The notes beneath the pieces were generated by a model, which had not been told where the DNA came from, did not search any database, and saw nothing but the letters and a program-made list of their open reading frames with translations. DNA of 64,000 nt from Trebouxia sp. TZW2008. Its lineage: Eukaryota; Chlorophyta; Trebouxiophyceae; Trebouxiales; Trebouxiaceae. The position numbers and the translations under genes are program-made. Location of the stretch: assembly GCA_002118135.1 (NCBI GenBank), contig BDIU01000039.1, positions 186,001 to 250,000 of the forward strand. The letters run 5' to 3'. Positions 49,777-62,000 of the stretch are shown in pieces (within the stretch, counting starts at the first letter, position 1; each line of letters opens with the position of its first letter).

Positions 49777-52700
49777 TCAGTCAGCCTGACTGTTTTCGCT
49801 GGCTGCATCATTGTCATCTTCTTCAACGCCACTTTCCTCTGTGCCACTTTCTTCACTATCATAGTCACCAGCCTCCTCATCCTCTTCGTCCTCTTCTTCA
49901 CCTGCATCAAATCTCACAGTGTTCAAGTATTGGGTAACACAGCGATGATGCTCATTACATGAACAAACTTTGATAATGATGCTCACCAGTCAGCCACAGC
50001 CAGTCAGCTGACTATGCCGATGTTGAGTGGCGTCACTGAGAAGCAATGCACAATGAACAGCCAATGTGTCCTTGGAAACAAATGGTAAGAAAGGCTATGC
50101 CATTAGGTGTGTTCGAGATAGCCTCCACAACAGTCCAAGAACACACAAGAAGCAGACAGCAGAACTGGAGATGCCAGGATTTGGCAGTACGTGCATATGC
50201 AAACCTGCTGAGCCTTCCTCTTCCTGGTCCACAGGCAGGGGCTTGCCACGATGTGTCCTGCCCTCCTTGTCTGACCGTGACATCTCTGTGATGCGCACCG
50301 TCACAGGTATGCTGACATCACTGCCAATCCAAGAATCTGCACACATCAGTAAAACTGTGGTCAAGATGTGCTACATAAGGCTTGTTTGAGTCCACTCCAA
50401 GCAGGCAATTTGAAAAACACACGTGGTAGTGAGCTTGTGAAACAGCCATGCATGTTGTTAAGCTGCAAAACGCGATGCAACCATGATGAGATCTATCAGA
50501 TTGAGCTTGTTTGGGATGACGGTGTGATCTGAATGCATGATGCTTGGTCAGTGCTAATTGATGAATGATGGTTTTTTCAGAAAGAATCACCTAGACTGCA
50601 TTCTGTGCAGCAGTCTTGGCAATTCTTGGGCATCTGTGTCAGCCTGTGTCTGTACACATGCTTGCAAGCAAGCATTTGGTGTGAAAACGTCACGCAAGAG
50701 GGGATGAAGCAGGCCATTGCACAAAGACAGATGGTGGTGCACAACTGGACACTGCATACTGCTGCAGAACAGCACATGCACATATGTAAGGGCGCTTAAA
50801 CCTGACACGTGCATGCGCGAGGGCCTTGTCATTTGATTTCTACAGGCGTAAGGGGCTTCTTACCTGACATGCATATCAGCTGCAGGTTATACTTTCCAGC
50901 CTTCGCAGCTCTAAACTTCACTTCCACCAACTGCCCTTCTTGCTCACCCTCACCACTGCTGATCGGCTCAACCCCATCAGGCGGACCATCACTGGTGCCT
51001 GAATCTTTGCCTGGTAGCTGGCTGTCCAGCAGCTTCTGAATGGTGTTCAGCGTTTGAGGCCTTGAGAGCAGTGACGATGATGGCGCTGCTGATGCATCTG
51101 CACCAGATCACACATCGGAAGTTAACATGTCACTCATTTTGACACAGGTGCCAGATGTGCGTGACCCATCGACGATATTCAGCAGTTGCCAGGCCAATTG
51201 AGCCAGCTTTTGAGACCCATTTGAAGATAGCTGCTGCTTGCATTCAGACAATCAGAACATGATCCTTGCCGTTGTTTTGCATTGGTACATCTTCTTTTGA
51301 GTCAGAAAGTACTGCTAACGAAGTCAGCACTCCAAAGCTATGTGGAGTCTCAAGGCAGGTAGTGGGATTTTCAACAGCCAGCAATGCAGCTTTGATGATA
51401 CAGTTGCACATCGAGATCAGAGGACTTCACATGCACATTGCGTTTTCTTTGCAGTTGCCCTGACAGCAGCGCTGACCATGCTTGCTAGCGTGATGCTAGA
51501 TGTGTGTGGGGCACAATTGACTATCAGCCTGATACCGTCTCTCATGTGATCTGCGTACAATAGCACGAGTAACCACGCCTGAGCTACGTGAAACAACAAA
51601 GGTGAGTGTAGTTAGGGCAAAGCAGGTCAGTGACTACCAGCCTGACTGAATCTGGTGGTCACGTGACAGAAACACAAACACAAGAGAGTCAGAATCTACC
51701 TTCCCCCTTGGTTCCATTTGCTTTCTTCCTGCCATTGTTGGTAGCATCAGTGAGCGCCAGGTCTTGCATGCCAGTGGCGCTGGCGTTATCTAGCTTAACG
51801 AGTCGCTGAACTAGCTTGGCGCCCTTCCTCTCAGCCTCCACCAGATTTGTGGGCTGAACAGTCCACACCTAAACAAGACAACATCGTTGCAATTGAGCAC
51901 ACGTCGATCAGGACAGCAATAGCTGCAAACCATCCTCCTCACATGTAGCACCTCAAACAGGTGCCCAGTGCATTCATGCATGATTGTGCCACAGCAACGT
52001 AGTGGTGGACAAGGACAATATAACAGGCTCAGCAGCTACAGTAAAAAACCTTGGCATACAAGTGATGCCCAGTCAAGCTCTGCAACATGCTATCTCATAC
52101 ACAGATGCAAAGTGCCTCAAAACAATCTGTCTTTACTGCTAAAGACTTTATAGGTTTCACATTGATTTGTCCATTACCTGATTGGAGTTGGGCTCGCACA
52201 AGATAAAGGTCCATTTCTCCATTTTGGTGCCTCTGTAGTTTGGCGCGTAGGCCTGCACACCTGAGCCCTTGATGCTGTCTGGCTGGAAGCCTACATACCA
52301 AAGCAAAATCTGCTGCAGTTCTCACTGTTGACACCAGTACTATCAACAGCACACCACTGCTCAGCATGCCGCAGCACTCACAAACAAGACCAGTATGATT
52401 GGAATGATGCCAAGTAAAACCTGCTGCAATATCTACCAGTGTTAGTCATTGTCAGGGCATGTCTTTAGTAGACTTTGCTAAAGCAATGAACATCATGCCC
52501 ACAGCTGTGGATTGCATACAAAAGGTGGACCATGCTGCATTTGTGACCATCATTACCAATTGCGTCAAGGGTACACAAGCAATAAATCAGAGCTAAGCAG
52601 CATTAGTAGCTTTCTATGGAGGGATGTAAGCACCAGACCTCACTGAAGAATACAGCAAGGGATGGAATGCGTAAAGCTGACTAGCAGGCTCTGATACCAT

Positions 52701-55700
52701 CACAAGGCAGAGACTGGCAGTAAATAAACAGGCACTGTTGAGTGCACAAGAGCACCATTCATTCATTCATTCATTCATTCATTCATTCATTCATTCATTC
52801 ATTCATTCATTCATTCATTCATTCATTCACTCACTCACTCACTCACTCACTCACTCACTCACTCACTCACTCTCACTCACTCACTCACTCACTCACTCAC
52901 CCACTCACTCATTATTAATGTGGGCAAGGCAGGCTCAGCAGGCCCAACTAGGTACGTACGGAAGCAATCACAAGAGCAATCACAAGAGCATATTACAGTC
53001 CAATTGGCAGACACCATTTTTGGTGTACAAAAAGCGGCCCTTGCAAGACATACCTGCAGCTAAGTGGCTATGCCGTGTGAGCAGAACACGGGTGTAGCAT
53101 GTAACAATATCTGTTTCCATGATCTCTGTTGAAGCATCCTCCCCATCAACAACACACTGAGCCGCCACGTGGAGAGTTGGCACTGCCATGATTGATGTTT
53201 CCACCTCATCTGCTTGACTGTCAAACAGACCTGCAACAGCGTTTGATCTGTTTCAACTTGTGCCAGTCTTATTTGAGGGTTGGAGACCATGGGCAACCTG
53301 GTTCAACAAACATGTGATAGCCTGATTGAAGAGCATCTAAGTGTTGCAGGCACGTCACAGAGCAGGTGTTGCTGCTACAGCACTTTACATAGCCCTGTTT
53401 GACGGTGTGAGGTGTGCAGACAGCCATGCAGTCATTTGATAGCAAGGCTGTGACAAGGCAGCACCAGCAGTTCTATACAGTACTGCAACAAACAAAGTTG
53501 GTAGAAAAGTAAACGACAACCAGCTCTTGCTCTGCAATCCTTGGCAGCACAAGCAGTTCTTGCAGCATGCATTTGAAGAAGACAGGCTGGAGACCAGTAG
53601 AGAGGCCAGAGAATGCAGAACAGGGACAAGCAACGGTGGGCAGAGAAGGCAGCCCATGAGAGGCAGTAATTTGTACCTCCAAAGGCATACACCTCGCTGC
53701 GTTCTGATGCTGGCATGCAGTACAGGTCCTGCAGCGTCCTGACCTGCTTCCTGCCAATCTTCTTCAGCAGATCCTGATCAAAGTGCGGCAGCTGAAGCAA
53801 AGAGATCTGGTGCTCAGCTGAGCCCTGCAAAAGAACATGAAAGCTTATCGCCTTTGCTCATCTGTCCCTCTCTGGACAATACATTTGATGCTCAGCTGAA
53901 TCCTGTAGAAGCACATGTAAGCTGATGACTTTTGCTCATCTGTCATGCCATGAACGTCGACATACACGCTGTGATGCCAACTACTGATGCCGCAAAGCCG
54001 AATTTCACAGAAAGCATGATATTACTGCTTATTTCCAGCAATCAGTTCATGCCACAAGTGGTGAGGTAGACACAGACTTCAGAGAATTTCACATCATTGG
54101 TGCTCACACTCAGCTCACAATGCCAAACAGGTTCAGCATTGGGCTACAAGCGTTCATCACCAATTAGACAAGAACCAAAAACAGCTGAGAATGTTGCATG
54201 AGCACACATGGCTACATGAGAGACAATGCAAGAGGGGGTAGGCACCTTGGTCTTGACTCCTTTCCTGATATCTGTGCTGACAGCTTGTACGATGCATTGG
54301 CACATCTGGATGGCTGATTTGGTGGGCTCATACCACCCATACGCTTGCTGTGGATGGCGAGGAATCTGAGCAATTTTGACAATCTCTTCAAGAAAGATGG
54401 GAGACTTCTTCAGTACAAAAGCAAGGTCGTTTTCCAAGCTCTCAGGGACCTCACGCCTGCCAAGATAGGCCAGCAACAGCATGTGGACCTTCTTGACAGG
54501 AGTCCTCCTATTCCAAAACAGTGACTTGTCCTGCAGACCAATATGCCGATGTTGCCATTCGTTGTGACGAGAGAACACAATGGCAATGCTATGTGTCAGC
54601 AATGCTATATAAGCATGTTGACAAAGCAGAGCATGGGTGCAAGAAGACATGCCACACACAACAGCCCTTCTGCCCAGAGAAGCCAGACTTGCTGACAAGC
54701 AGAGGCTGTGAGCATGCTCAGCAAGGCCAGAACAAATAGTCAGGGAGCAACCACCACAACAGAAAAGCATTCAGGCAGACTGAAGCTGTCAGAGATGAGC
54801 TTAAGCCCTCAATGGAGCCAGATCTGAGAACAGGCAGGTGCTGACAGCCATGCCTAAAAAAGGCTATGACACCTGCTGAAGAAGCAGTCACTGCAACAAC
54901 AGGATTTGATGCAGACTGATGCTCTACCTTGAGCTCAGGATGAAGCCTCAAAACAGTCTTGCGCAGCTCTTCAAGCGCTGGGCCCTGCTCATTTGGTGTG
55001 GGCAAGGTGATGAACTCCATAGCCACAACAAGGGTGTCTGGGATCCTTGACAAACCCTGAGATTCCTTCACAGCCAGCAGGCGGTCCCGGAAGTAGATCT
55101 CCATGGTCTCGTGCATGACATTGTTGGGGCCTGTAAACTTGTTACTGCGCAGAAGGTACCAGGAGGCAACTGCAAGAGGTAGAAGTATGCCAAGGCCCAC
55201 AAGACCCGCCAAGACCAGGGGAGCTGTGTTTCTGTCTTTGCTGAAGATCCACTCTGGCAGGGCAATGCCGATGTCAAGGGACTGAGGGCCATCAGGATGA
55301 CCATACTTCTCGTAGTTCTTTCTGGCTGTCTCATCTGTCAGGGCTGTGTGTGCCTTTGTGATGTACTCAGCGAAGTATTTGGAAGCGCCAGGATCGGGGT
55401 TCTTGTCTGGGTGGTACTCAAGCGCTAATTTGCGGTACTGACGCTTGATATCTGCTGAGCTTGCGCCTGGTGGAAGGTTGAGGATCGCGTATGGGTCAAA
55501 TGGTTTCAGGTCGGCAGCTGTTGCTTGTGTATACAAAAAGATCAAGAACCAGAGGAACCAGATGGCCCCAAGCACAAGATTATGGGTTGTTAGTGAGCTC
55601 CGTATCCAAGCTACAGCTGAGTTCTTGCCCTTGCCCTTAGCCTGCAACAGCGCTATAGTTAGGCTGGGCTGAAGGACAACAAACCGCAGCCTTGGCCGTC

Positions 55701-56031
55701 TGTGGCAGCAAAAGGCAAGCAAACTCAGATCCGGTAAAGCTGACGAATCATGCTACATGTACAATCTTGTCATACGTCGACGAGGCTGCTTGCTGCTTGT
55801 AAAGGTCAGGCTGATCAGACTTCAGAAACTCGCCCAAGAAACCATAAGCAACAGCCAGCGGTGCTATGGTGGTCACAAAGTGCAGCTGCGATGTACCTGC
55901 CAGGGCTTAACAACCTCTTCTGCCTCGCTGGAACTGCAAAAGCGGTAGATGGTGTATGGGAACAAGGCCAGGGAGAGCAAAGACAGCACGAATATGGCGA
56001 ACATCGGCGAGCTTCCTTGCTGCTCGGCCAT
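49777..56031 (-). CDS. SEC63: SEC63, ER translocon J-domain membrane protein
   Basis: Exons 56031-55897, 55641-54928, 54530-54246, 53824-53677, 53230-53054, 52290-52178, 51868-51700, 51097-50864, 50336-50205 and 49901-49777 are in phase and give 743 residues. SEC63 sits in the ER membrane and uses its lumenal J domain to recruit BiP for protein translocation through SEC61. Three membrane segments are at about 10-30, 66-86 and 175-199. The J domain lies between the second and third, with HPDK at about 122-125. A Brl domain follows (FLEEIVKIAQIP, LPHFDQDLLKKIG, VRTLQDLY), and the very acidic tail GEEEDEEDEEAGDYDSEESG is characteristic. Exon 10 starts at 49901, because only this acceptor gives the acidic frame. 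The gene is somewhat longer than plant homologues owing to Ser/Gly-rich insertions in exons 7-8. Confidence 0.95.
52755..52912 (+). repeat. Compound microsatellite (ATTC)n then (ACTC)n
   Basis: About eighteen ATTC units run directly into about twenty ACTC units with one or two interruptions, inside SEC63 intron 5. Confidence 0.97.
53885..53945 (-). repeat. Relic copy of the SEC63 exon 4 acceptor edge
   Basis: GATGCTCAGCTGAATCCTG and the following TTTTGCTCATCTGTC resemble the exon 4 boundary at 53805-53870, about 80 bp downstream. It is decayed and covers little coding sequence. Confidence 0.6.
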
Positions 56032-56566
56032 TTTGCGATGACGCTAAGATCACCGCAGCCCGTGCAGCCTTCGAGCAACTGCCTGGCCTGGGTTACAGCC
56101 CTTCCCCTAAGCGCCTGAATGCTGAAAGCTCTTGCTTCGGAATGTGAAGGCACGCACACACTCACGCACAATGTCATGAACTCAATTGGTGCAATTGTCC
56201 ACAAAACAGTTTCCACTGTCGAGTAATGTTGCTGCAGCTTGGTCAAGAGACAACTCCAGGCACAGTCACAAGTGGCTCCTTGCGTTGTACTTGATGAAAA
56301 GCAGCATCCTTGTAGCAGTCTTGGCAGCAGCACACAATTGACAATTTCAGCTGGTAGGCTGCCATGGAGGATTTTGCTTGCAAAACGAGCCTGCAAGCTA
56401 GACAGACGAAGAAGTCAACCCCAGCCATCAGAAGTTCGTGTCGGCGGGAGATGCAACCATAGGAAGCAGCTGCCACGCATGCTGCCGAGTTCACTTGGGT
56501 TCACTTTGGATTCCCCAAGAATTGCAGCACTGCACATCGTGTGCCATCTTTTGCATTCGCCGGGAA

Positions 56567-57346
56567 ATGAACGCGCACATTGCATCGAGCTCTGCGCCTA
56601 CGACAGTGTGGCAAGCACAGCCAGATCCACCTTCAGGCTTACCAACGAAGGTCGCTGTGAGCATCGCGGCGTTCGTTGCAGTAGCAGCAGTCGCTTGCCT
56701 GTTGGTCCTCCTAGTAATGCGGAAAGTTAGTAGCCAGCCAAGCAGCAGTTCAAGGCCTGCTCTGCGCCCCGATTGTAACGTCACGTCTCAGGTCCGCAGC
56801 GGGTCACAATTCTTGCCTGCAGTTTCGCGTGCTCGCTGACTATAGCGCAACGGCAAGTTCGCTCACGATCATTCCTGAGCGACGACCCTCACGCGATCTG
56901 CTCGCCCCTGAAAGAGATGTCAATCTGCTGTTGCAGGCATTGGCGACTGGTCCCACGTTGCAGACAGCAAGCGTTATCTCTCAGCCGGACGGGTGAGTTG
57001 GAGTACTCCTGTCAAGTTGCAAGTGGCATCTGCAGTGTCCTAAACTTTCCGCCAAAACACCTGTCTGTGACCCGGATTCCCCAGATTGTAAATCTCTGCA
57101 ATGTATCAGTCCAACACTGTCAGATCTAAGAAGTGTTTCTGCACATCTGTTGCTTGCAGGACAACTGCAATTGCTGTGGTGTTGAAGGATGCATATTTGA
57201 AGGGTGATGTTGCAAGCGTCCATCAGTCCCAGCCATTGGCCATGGTCACTTGCGCAGATGTTATCAACAGAGGCAGTGACACCTTGAGACAGCATCATCT
57301 GCGCACAGAATGGCGCATGACGATGCCAATCTTCATGTTCATATAG
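56567..57346 (+). CDS. Small single-pass membrane protein, unknown family
   Basis: Exons 56567-56725, 56823-56992 and 57160-57346 are in phase and give 171 residues. Residues about 28-51 (KVAVSIAAFVAVAAVACLLV onward) form one hydrophobic helix followed by MRK. The N-terminal 25 residues are Ser/Thr/Pro-rich. The C-terminal part contains ERDVNLLLQALATGPTLQTA and TTAIAVVLKDAYLKGDV. Exon 2 has no ATG, but it is open for its whole length between TGCAG and GGGTGAG, which supports the model. The positive-inside rule suggests a cytosolic C-terminus. It starts 535 bp from the divergent SEC63. I do not recognise a family, and the last exon's end is less certain than the rest. Confidence 0.55.
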
Positions 57347-58109
57347 TCAAATGCTTGCAATTCAATTGCAATTTGCAAGCAACCACTGTTGCTCAAGCAA
57401 TGTTGCGCCAACGCATGCAAGTGTGATCCAGGTTGCTGTGTTACATGCTGTACAATAGACCCTTGCTGTCATGACCCATGAGGAGCTTACATGGCGCAAG
57501 GGTGCAACCCGTGACCATGCAATTGCAAGCTTCATGCATTGAATGAATTGAAACTTGTGGTTGTGAGACAGAAATGGCAACAGCTAGCTAGGTTCAACTT
57601 GTGCTGGCAATTGGCCTCGTGGCACTGTTACTGGTCAATTGCATTGCTCAGTCTGTGCAGTTGCAGACAGACATGTTCAGCCCACTGATTCAGACTTACA
57701 CGATAGCTAGTATCGTGCACAACAGCTATTTGATAGGACGCTGCCCATTAGCAGCTCTGTTGCAATTCTGACTGCATGCATGATCTGAGTGCCCAAGGAG
57801 TTGCTGAGATATCAGATGCTTTAGGATTGTAGAAGCTTTCAGATGGGACAAACTGACTGTCATGCAAGCAGCGTGATGCGAGCCTGAAAGCTGCTTTGCC
57901 TAAGCTCAATTGTGCTCAATGCTATTGTGAATGTCAACTCCAACATCATGAAAGTGCAAGCTGAATGTTATTATTTGCGAATGGCAGCCTCCTCTGCTGT
58001 GGCATCTGCATGATGGGGTTGGACCTTCATTGCTGCAGTCACAAGACAAGCGATCAGCTGTTTGTCATGGACAGTGAACAGCAAACAGGGCATAAACCGT
58101 GAGTTACGG
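57347..58109. other. Intergenic, no gene seen
   Basis: This is a convergent region between the membrane-protein stop and the LYR-protein stop. It is TTGCAA-rich and contains nothing recognisable. Confidence 0.5.
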
Positions 58110-58636
58110 TCATGTGAATAATGCATAACATGTGTGTGATGCCCCCTGACATGCAGCTACATCTTGAGGGAAGAGGGTGTGTTGATATGTAGTAGCACAA
58201 AAAACCTACCAAAGTTCCCCCTCTCATTCAGCTTTGCCTGCACAACAAAGGTTCTGATGAAGCTTGCAGCCTCCTCTCCTTCTGCTATGAGCTTTTTGAC
58301 TGCTGCAGGGTCTCCAATATCTCGGTTGGCCTGCAACATTTGACTTGAAAGTCACGCGCAATTACAGATCTCGGATCAACTGCTTGTTCTGCAATTGCAT
58401 GCGGAATTCAAACTGAATTGCGGTACTGAGTGTGTCAATGTTGCAAGCTCACCTCAAATCTTGTGCGCAGTTCCTGCCACGAGTTTTTCAGCATAAAGTG
58501 ATCCCCTTTGAAACCTGTATGCACCCATGGCTCGCAGACAGACATCATGCAAGATCTCTACAAGAGAGATGAGACGCTACTTACTCTGCTGCACAGAGCG
58601 CAAGCAGTGTCGATAAGCCGCAAGGCTCGAGGCCAT
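58110..58636 (-). CDS. LYR-motif protein, probable complex III assembly factor (MZM1/LYRM7-like)
   Basis: Exons 58636-58585, 58514-58453, 58330-58210 and (less certain) 58162-58110 give 95 residues. The start MASSLAAYRHCLRSVQQ contains a LYR-type Leu-Ala-Ala-Tyr-Arg. SFKGDHFMLKNSWQELRTRF supplies the conserved Phe and Arg. NRDIGDPAAVKKLIAEGEEA followed by FIRTFVVQAKLNERGNF closely follows the MZM1/LYRM7 pattern. These small helical matrix proteins hold the Rieske iron-sulfur subunit before its insertion into complex III. The last exon is chosen by phase only. The start lies 447 bp from the PEAMT start, head-to-head. Confidence 0.66.
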
Positions 58637-58908
58637 GCCCTGCAAGCTTCAGTCTGGGCAGTTCAGACGGGCGTCACCCACAATGACTACACATGCCAGT
58701 TCATGCAAAACGTAAAAACGCCCAAGCTTAGGCGTGTGGGCGTGACTCACAATACTAGCGCTTTCGCAAGTGCACCATCGCAGCTCGACGTTTCGTCTTC
58801 GTAGTGCCTGCCTGTACTAACACAAGTGCTCGCTGTTAGTCATCGCAGTCGCCTGTTCAGGCAAGTTTGCCAGAAGGACACCCAGCTTCTCCATCAAGTA
58901 TCGAGCAA

Positions 58909-59041
58909 GGTCACTGAGATTCAGAGAAGTTCACATTTTAGTCTTGACTCTACTGATCTGCATGCAGCCGCGCGGACGCAAGACCAACAGACGTAGTAGG
59001 ACGTTTGACCGCTGCCGTCAGGCCATTGAATCTCAGTGACC
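58909..59041. promoter_or_regulatory. 15-bp perfect inverted repeat upstream of the PEAMT start
   Basis: GGTCACTGAGATTCA at 58909-58923 and its exact reverse complement at 59027-59041 flank 103 bases and end 42 bases before the PEAMT ATG. If transcribed, the leader could fold into a long hairpin. Alternatively it is a protein-binding palindrome pair in the shared promoter. Confidence 0.6.
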
Positions 59042-59083
59042 GGCTCACGAGGCCCTAAGCCATCAACTTTTTCGTCGCCCACC

Positions 59084-62000
59084 ATGAATGGTGTGAATGG
59101 TGTAAAGAATGTCACAGGCAAAAGTGCTGCAGAGAGAGATGTACAGCGGACGTACTGGACTGAGCACTCGCACGAGACAACTGTCGAGGCTATGATGTTG
59201 GACAGTCAAGCGAAGATCATTGACAAGGAGGAAAGGCCCGAGGTATGTTTCGCTCTCGCACCCCTTATGTACTGGCCGGTTTCGTGCATGCTTGTTCCAG
59301 TCACACTGCGAATTGTGCATCCGCTGGAATGTGCTGCCGTTTACCGACATAGTTGGCGGCTCGGACCCCCACTCAGCTTCTCACGCAGAAGCTTTGTGCA
59401 GGTGTTGGGAATGCTGGGCTCAGTCAAAGGCAAGCGTGTCATGGAGCTGGGGGCTGGCATAGGTCGATTCACTGGTGATCTCGGAGCTCAGGCAAAGTCA
59501 GTCCTGGCTCTGGATTTCATGGAGCGTCTTATTGAGGAAAATGAGAGACAGCATGGACATATGGGCAACATCACATTCACAGCGGGAGATGCATGCGAGC
59601 TGCAGGCTGAGCCAGAAAGCTTTGATGTGGTGTTCACGAACTGGCTGCTGATGTATCTAGGTAATTGCGCCTGTTCTAATACAGCACTGCTGTTGTGGTT
59701 TCACTACTTCAGTCATTGCCAAGGCGAGGACCATGCGCGCCTTCATTGGACTGTTGCAGCTGTGCAACTGAGTTAGCATGTGTTCAGTCATGCCATTCTA
59801 CTGAGCAAACGTGTGTGCTGTCACAGGGGATGATGAGGTGTCAAAGCTGATGCACAACATGCTGTCATGGGTAAGCCTCTACATGCTCTGTGCTGATACA
59901 GTCATGACACTCATGCAATGCAACACTTTGCAGCAGTCTGAGAACTGTACTGCGCTCATCGCAACAGCACCTCCAGCGCAACAGCTGCATGTTAAGCCTG
60001 TGTGCATGATTGTTGATTGCAAACGGTAGACTGTGCAGCGCTGACTGCCATTTTGTATTGCAGTTGACAGAGGGTGGAGTTTTGTTTTTCCGTGAGAGTT
60101 GCTTCAAGCCTTCGGGCGACAAGAAGAGAGGCAACAATCCCACACACTACAGGTAGTGCCTCCTCAAAGGCTGTCATGGTCAGCTCTCCTGGTCCGACTC
60201 ATGTGACATGGCTGTTGGCAACACTCTTCATGTGCACATCTGCAATGACAGCTTCCTTTGCAGTGGGACGCTGTTCTTTCAGGCACTGCTGATATCTTTG
60301 CATTACAGCTTCTGACAGATCACCTGCAGTGCAGCTCAATGTCAAGCTGCTGGCACTGATGCTTGTGCTGATACAGGCTGAGAAACACATGAGACTGTTG
60401 CCATATATGACAGTGGTGAAGGCTACAAATACCAGCAGCATATTGCTCAGCTGATCAGCCAGCTGTCTGTTGCAGGAGTCCCAAAGATTACTTTGCCGTG
60501 GTGGATTCCCTTGAGCAGAAAGAGGCTGATGGCCGTTACAGCCATTTTGAGCTGATCAGCTGCAAGTGTGTGGACACATATGTCAGAGTGAAGAAGAACC
60601 AAAGCCAGATCTGCTGGAAGTGGAAGAAGGTCAGCATCACATTTGACGTGCCTATCATGAAGCTGAGCAAAACCTGCAGTCGCACGCCCATATGTTGACG
60701 TCTTTTGTTGCATATGTGTGTATGACATTCAACATCATTAACTGTTTTTGACTTCAGCTCTGTTTGACTGAGCAGCACTTGTCATTTTCACAGCAGCACA
60801 TTGAGACTTCTCTTGTTGTGCTGCTTGAGACACATTTGAGTGGTTGCAAGACAACAAATCAATCAAGGGCTGCTCAAGATGTCTGTTGTTGCAAGCACTC
60901 TTTACCAGCAATCATTGTGGGGCGTCTTCCTTGAGCTCATTTTGTACGCGAAGCTTGCACTCACTGCCTGTCTCACCTGACTCCTTGGTGTAGATCAGGA
61001 AGGCATCAGATCTACACCAAGGAGTCAGGTAAGACAGACAAAACTCAGTTCAGGCATTTGCTTGACAAAGAGCAGTGCAAACCCAACAGCATTCTGCATG
61101 TGATGGTTGCACTCACTGCCTGTCCATCTGATGCCTTTCCAATCATGGCTACAGGTGTACACCAAGGAGTCAGGAAAGACAGACAAGACTGAGTTCAGGC
61201 ACTTCTTGGACAACCAGCAGTACAAGACCAACGGCATCCTGCGCTATGAGCGCATCTTTGGCCAAGGCTATGTCAGCACTGGAGGCTTTGAAACAACCAA
61301 GGTGAGTCACCATGATCACTGCGCCTGCTGCAACTTATGCTGTTACGGTATCAAACTTATGCCAGCTCAGCTCTCATGGTGTGTCATGTCAATTAGGTGC
61401 TGGCATTGCTGGTACCACTACCTTTAGTGCAGTAATGTTTTGCTATTGATAGCCTGGTTCCAGGATTTGGTTGTGACGCAAGCGTAATGCAAGCGTATCA
61501 AGGTTTTGACACAGCATTTGCATTCAAGCCAGCAAGTCAAGTTTGCCCGTCGTGCCTTTCCAAGAGTTGCCAACACTGAATCTGCTGTTGCTGGCCAGGG
61601 CCAATACAAGCATGGCTTTGCACCTGCGCATTTGAGCGTTGACAAACCTCAGAAGGCTGCTGCTTCACAACAGCAGCTGGCTCGCATGCCCACCTTGTTT
61701 CGCTACGTGGCATCCAATGCAGAGTCATAACAGCTGATTGGCTGACGTTTGACACAGCCAGATTGCACATAACTGTAGGCTACTTTGCCCTTTTGATGTG
61801 CCCAGCCCATGCAGGGCAAATCACATGTCAGTCTTGCTTGGAGCTTATCATTCAGTCATCTTTTGGTCCAAGATGGCTGCTTCTTCCTGACTTGTTGTGT
61901 GTGTTGAGCATCTGCCAATCTATGTCCAAGCAGCCATGCCTGTGGCCTGTGAGCCCCCTTACAAATCCTCTGTGCTCCCCCTAGGTCCAATCTTTAAGTA

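Noticed and set aside
52738..53097. Frame with a long FIHS/THSL repeat protein
   Set aside because: It is the translation of the ATTC/ACTC microsatellite in SEC63 intron 5.
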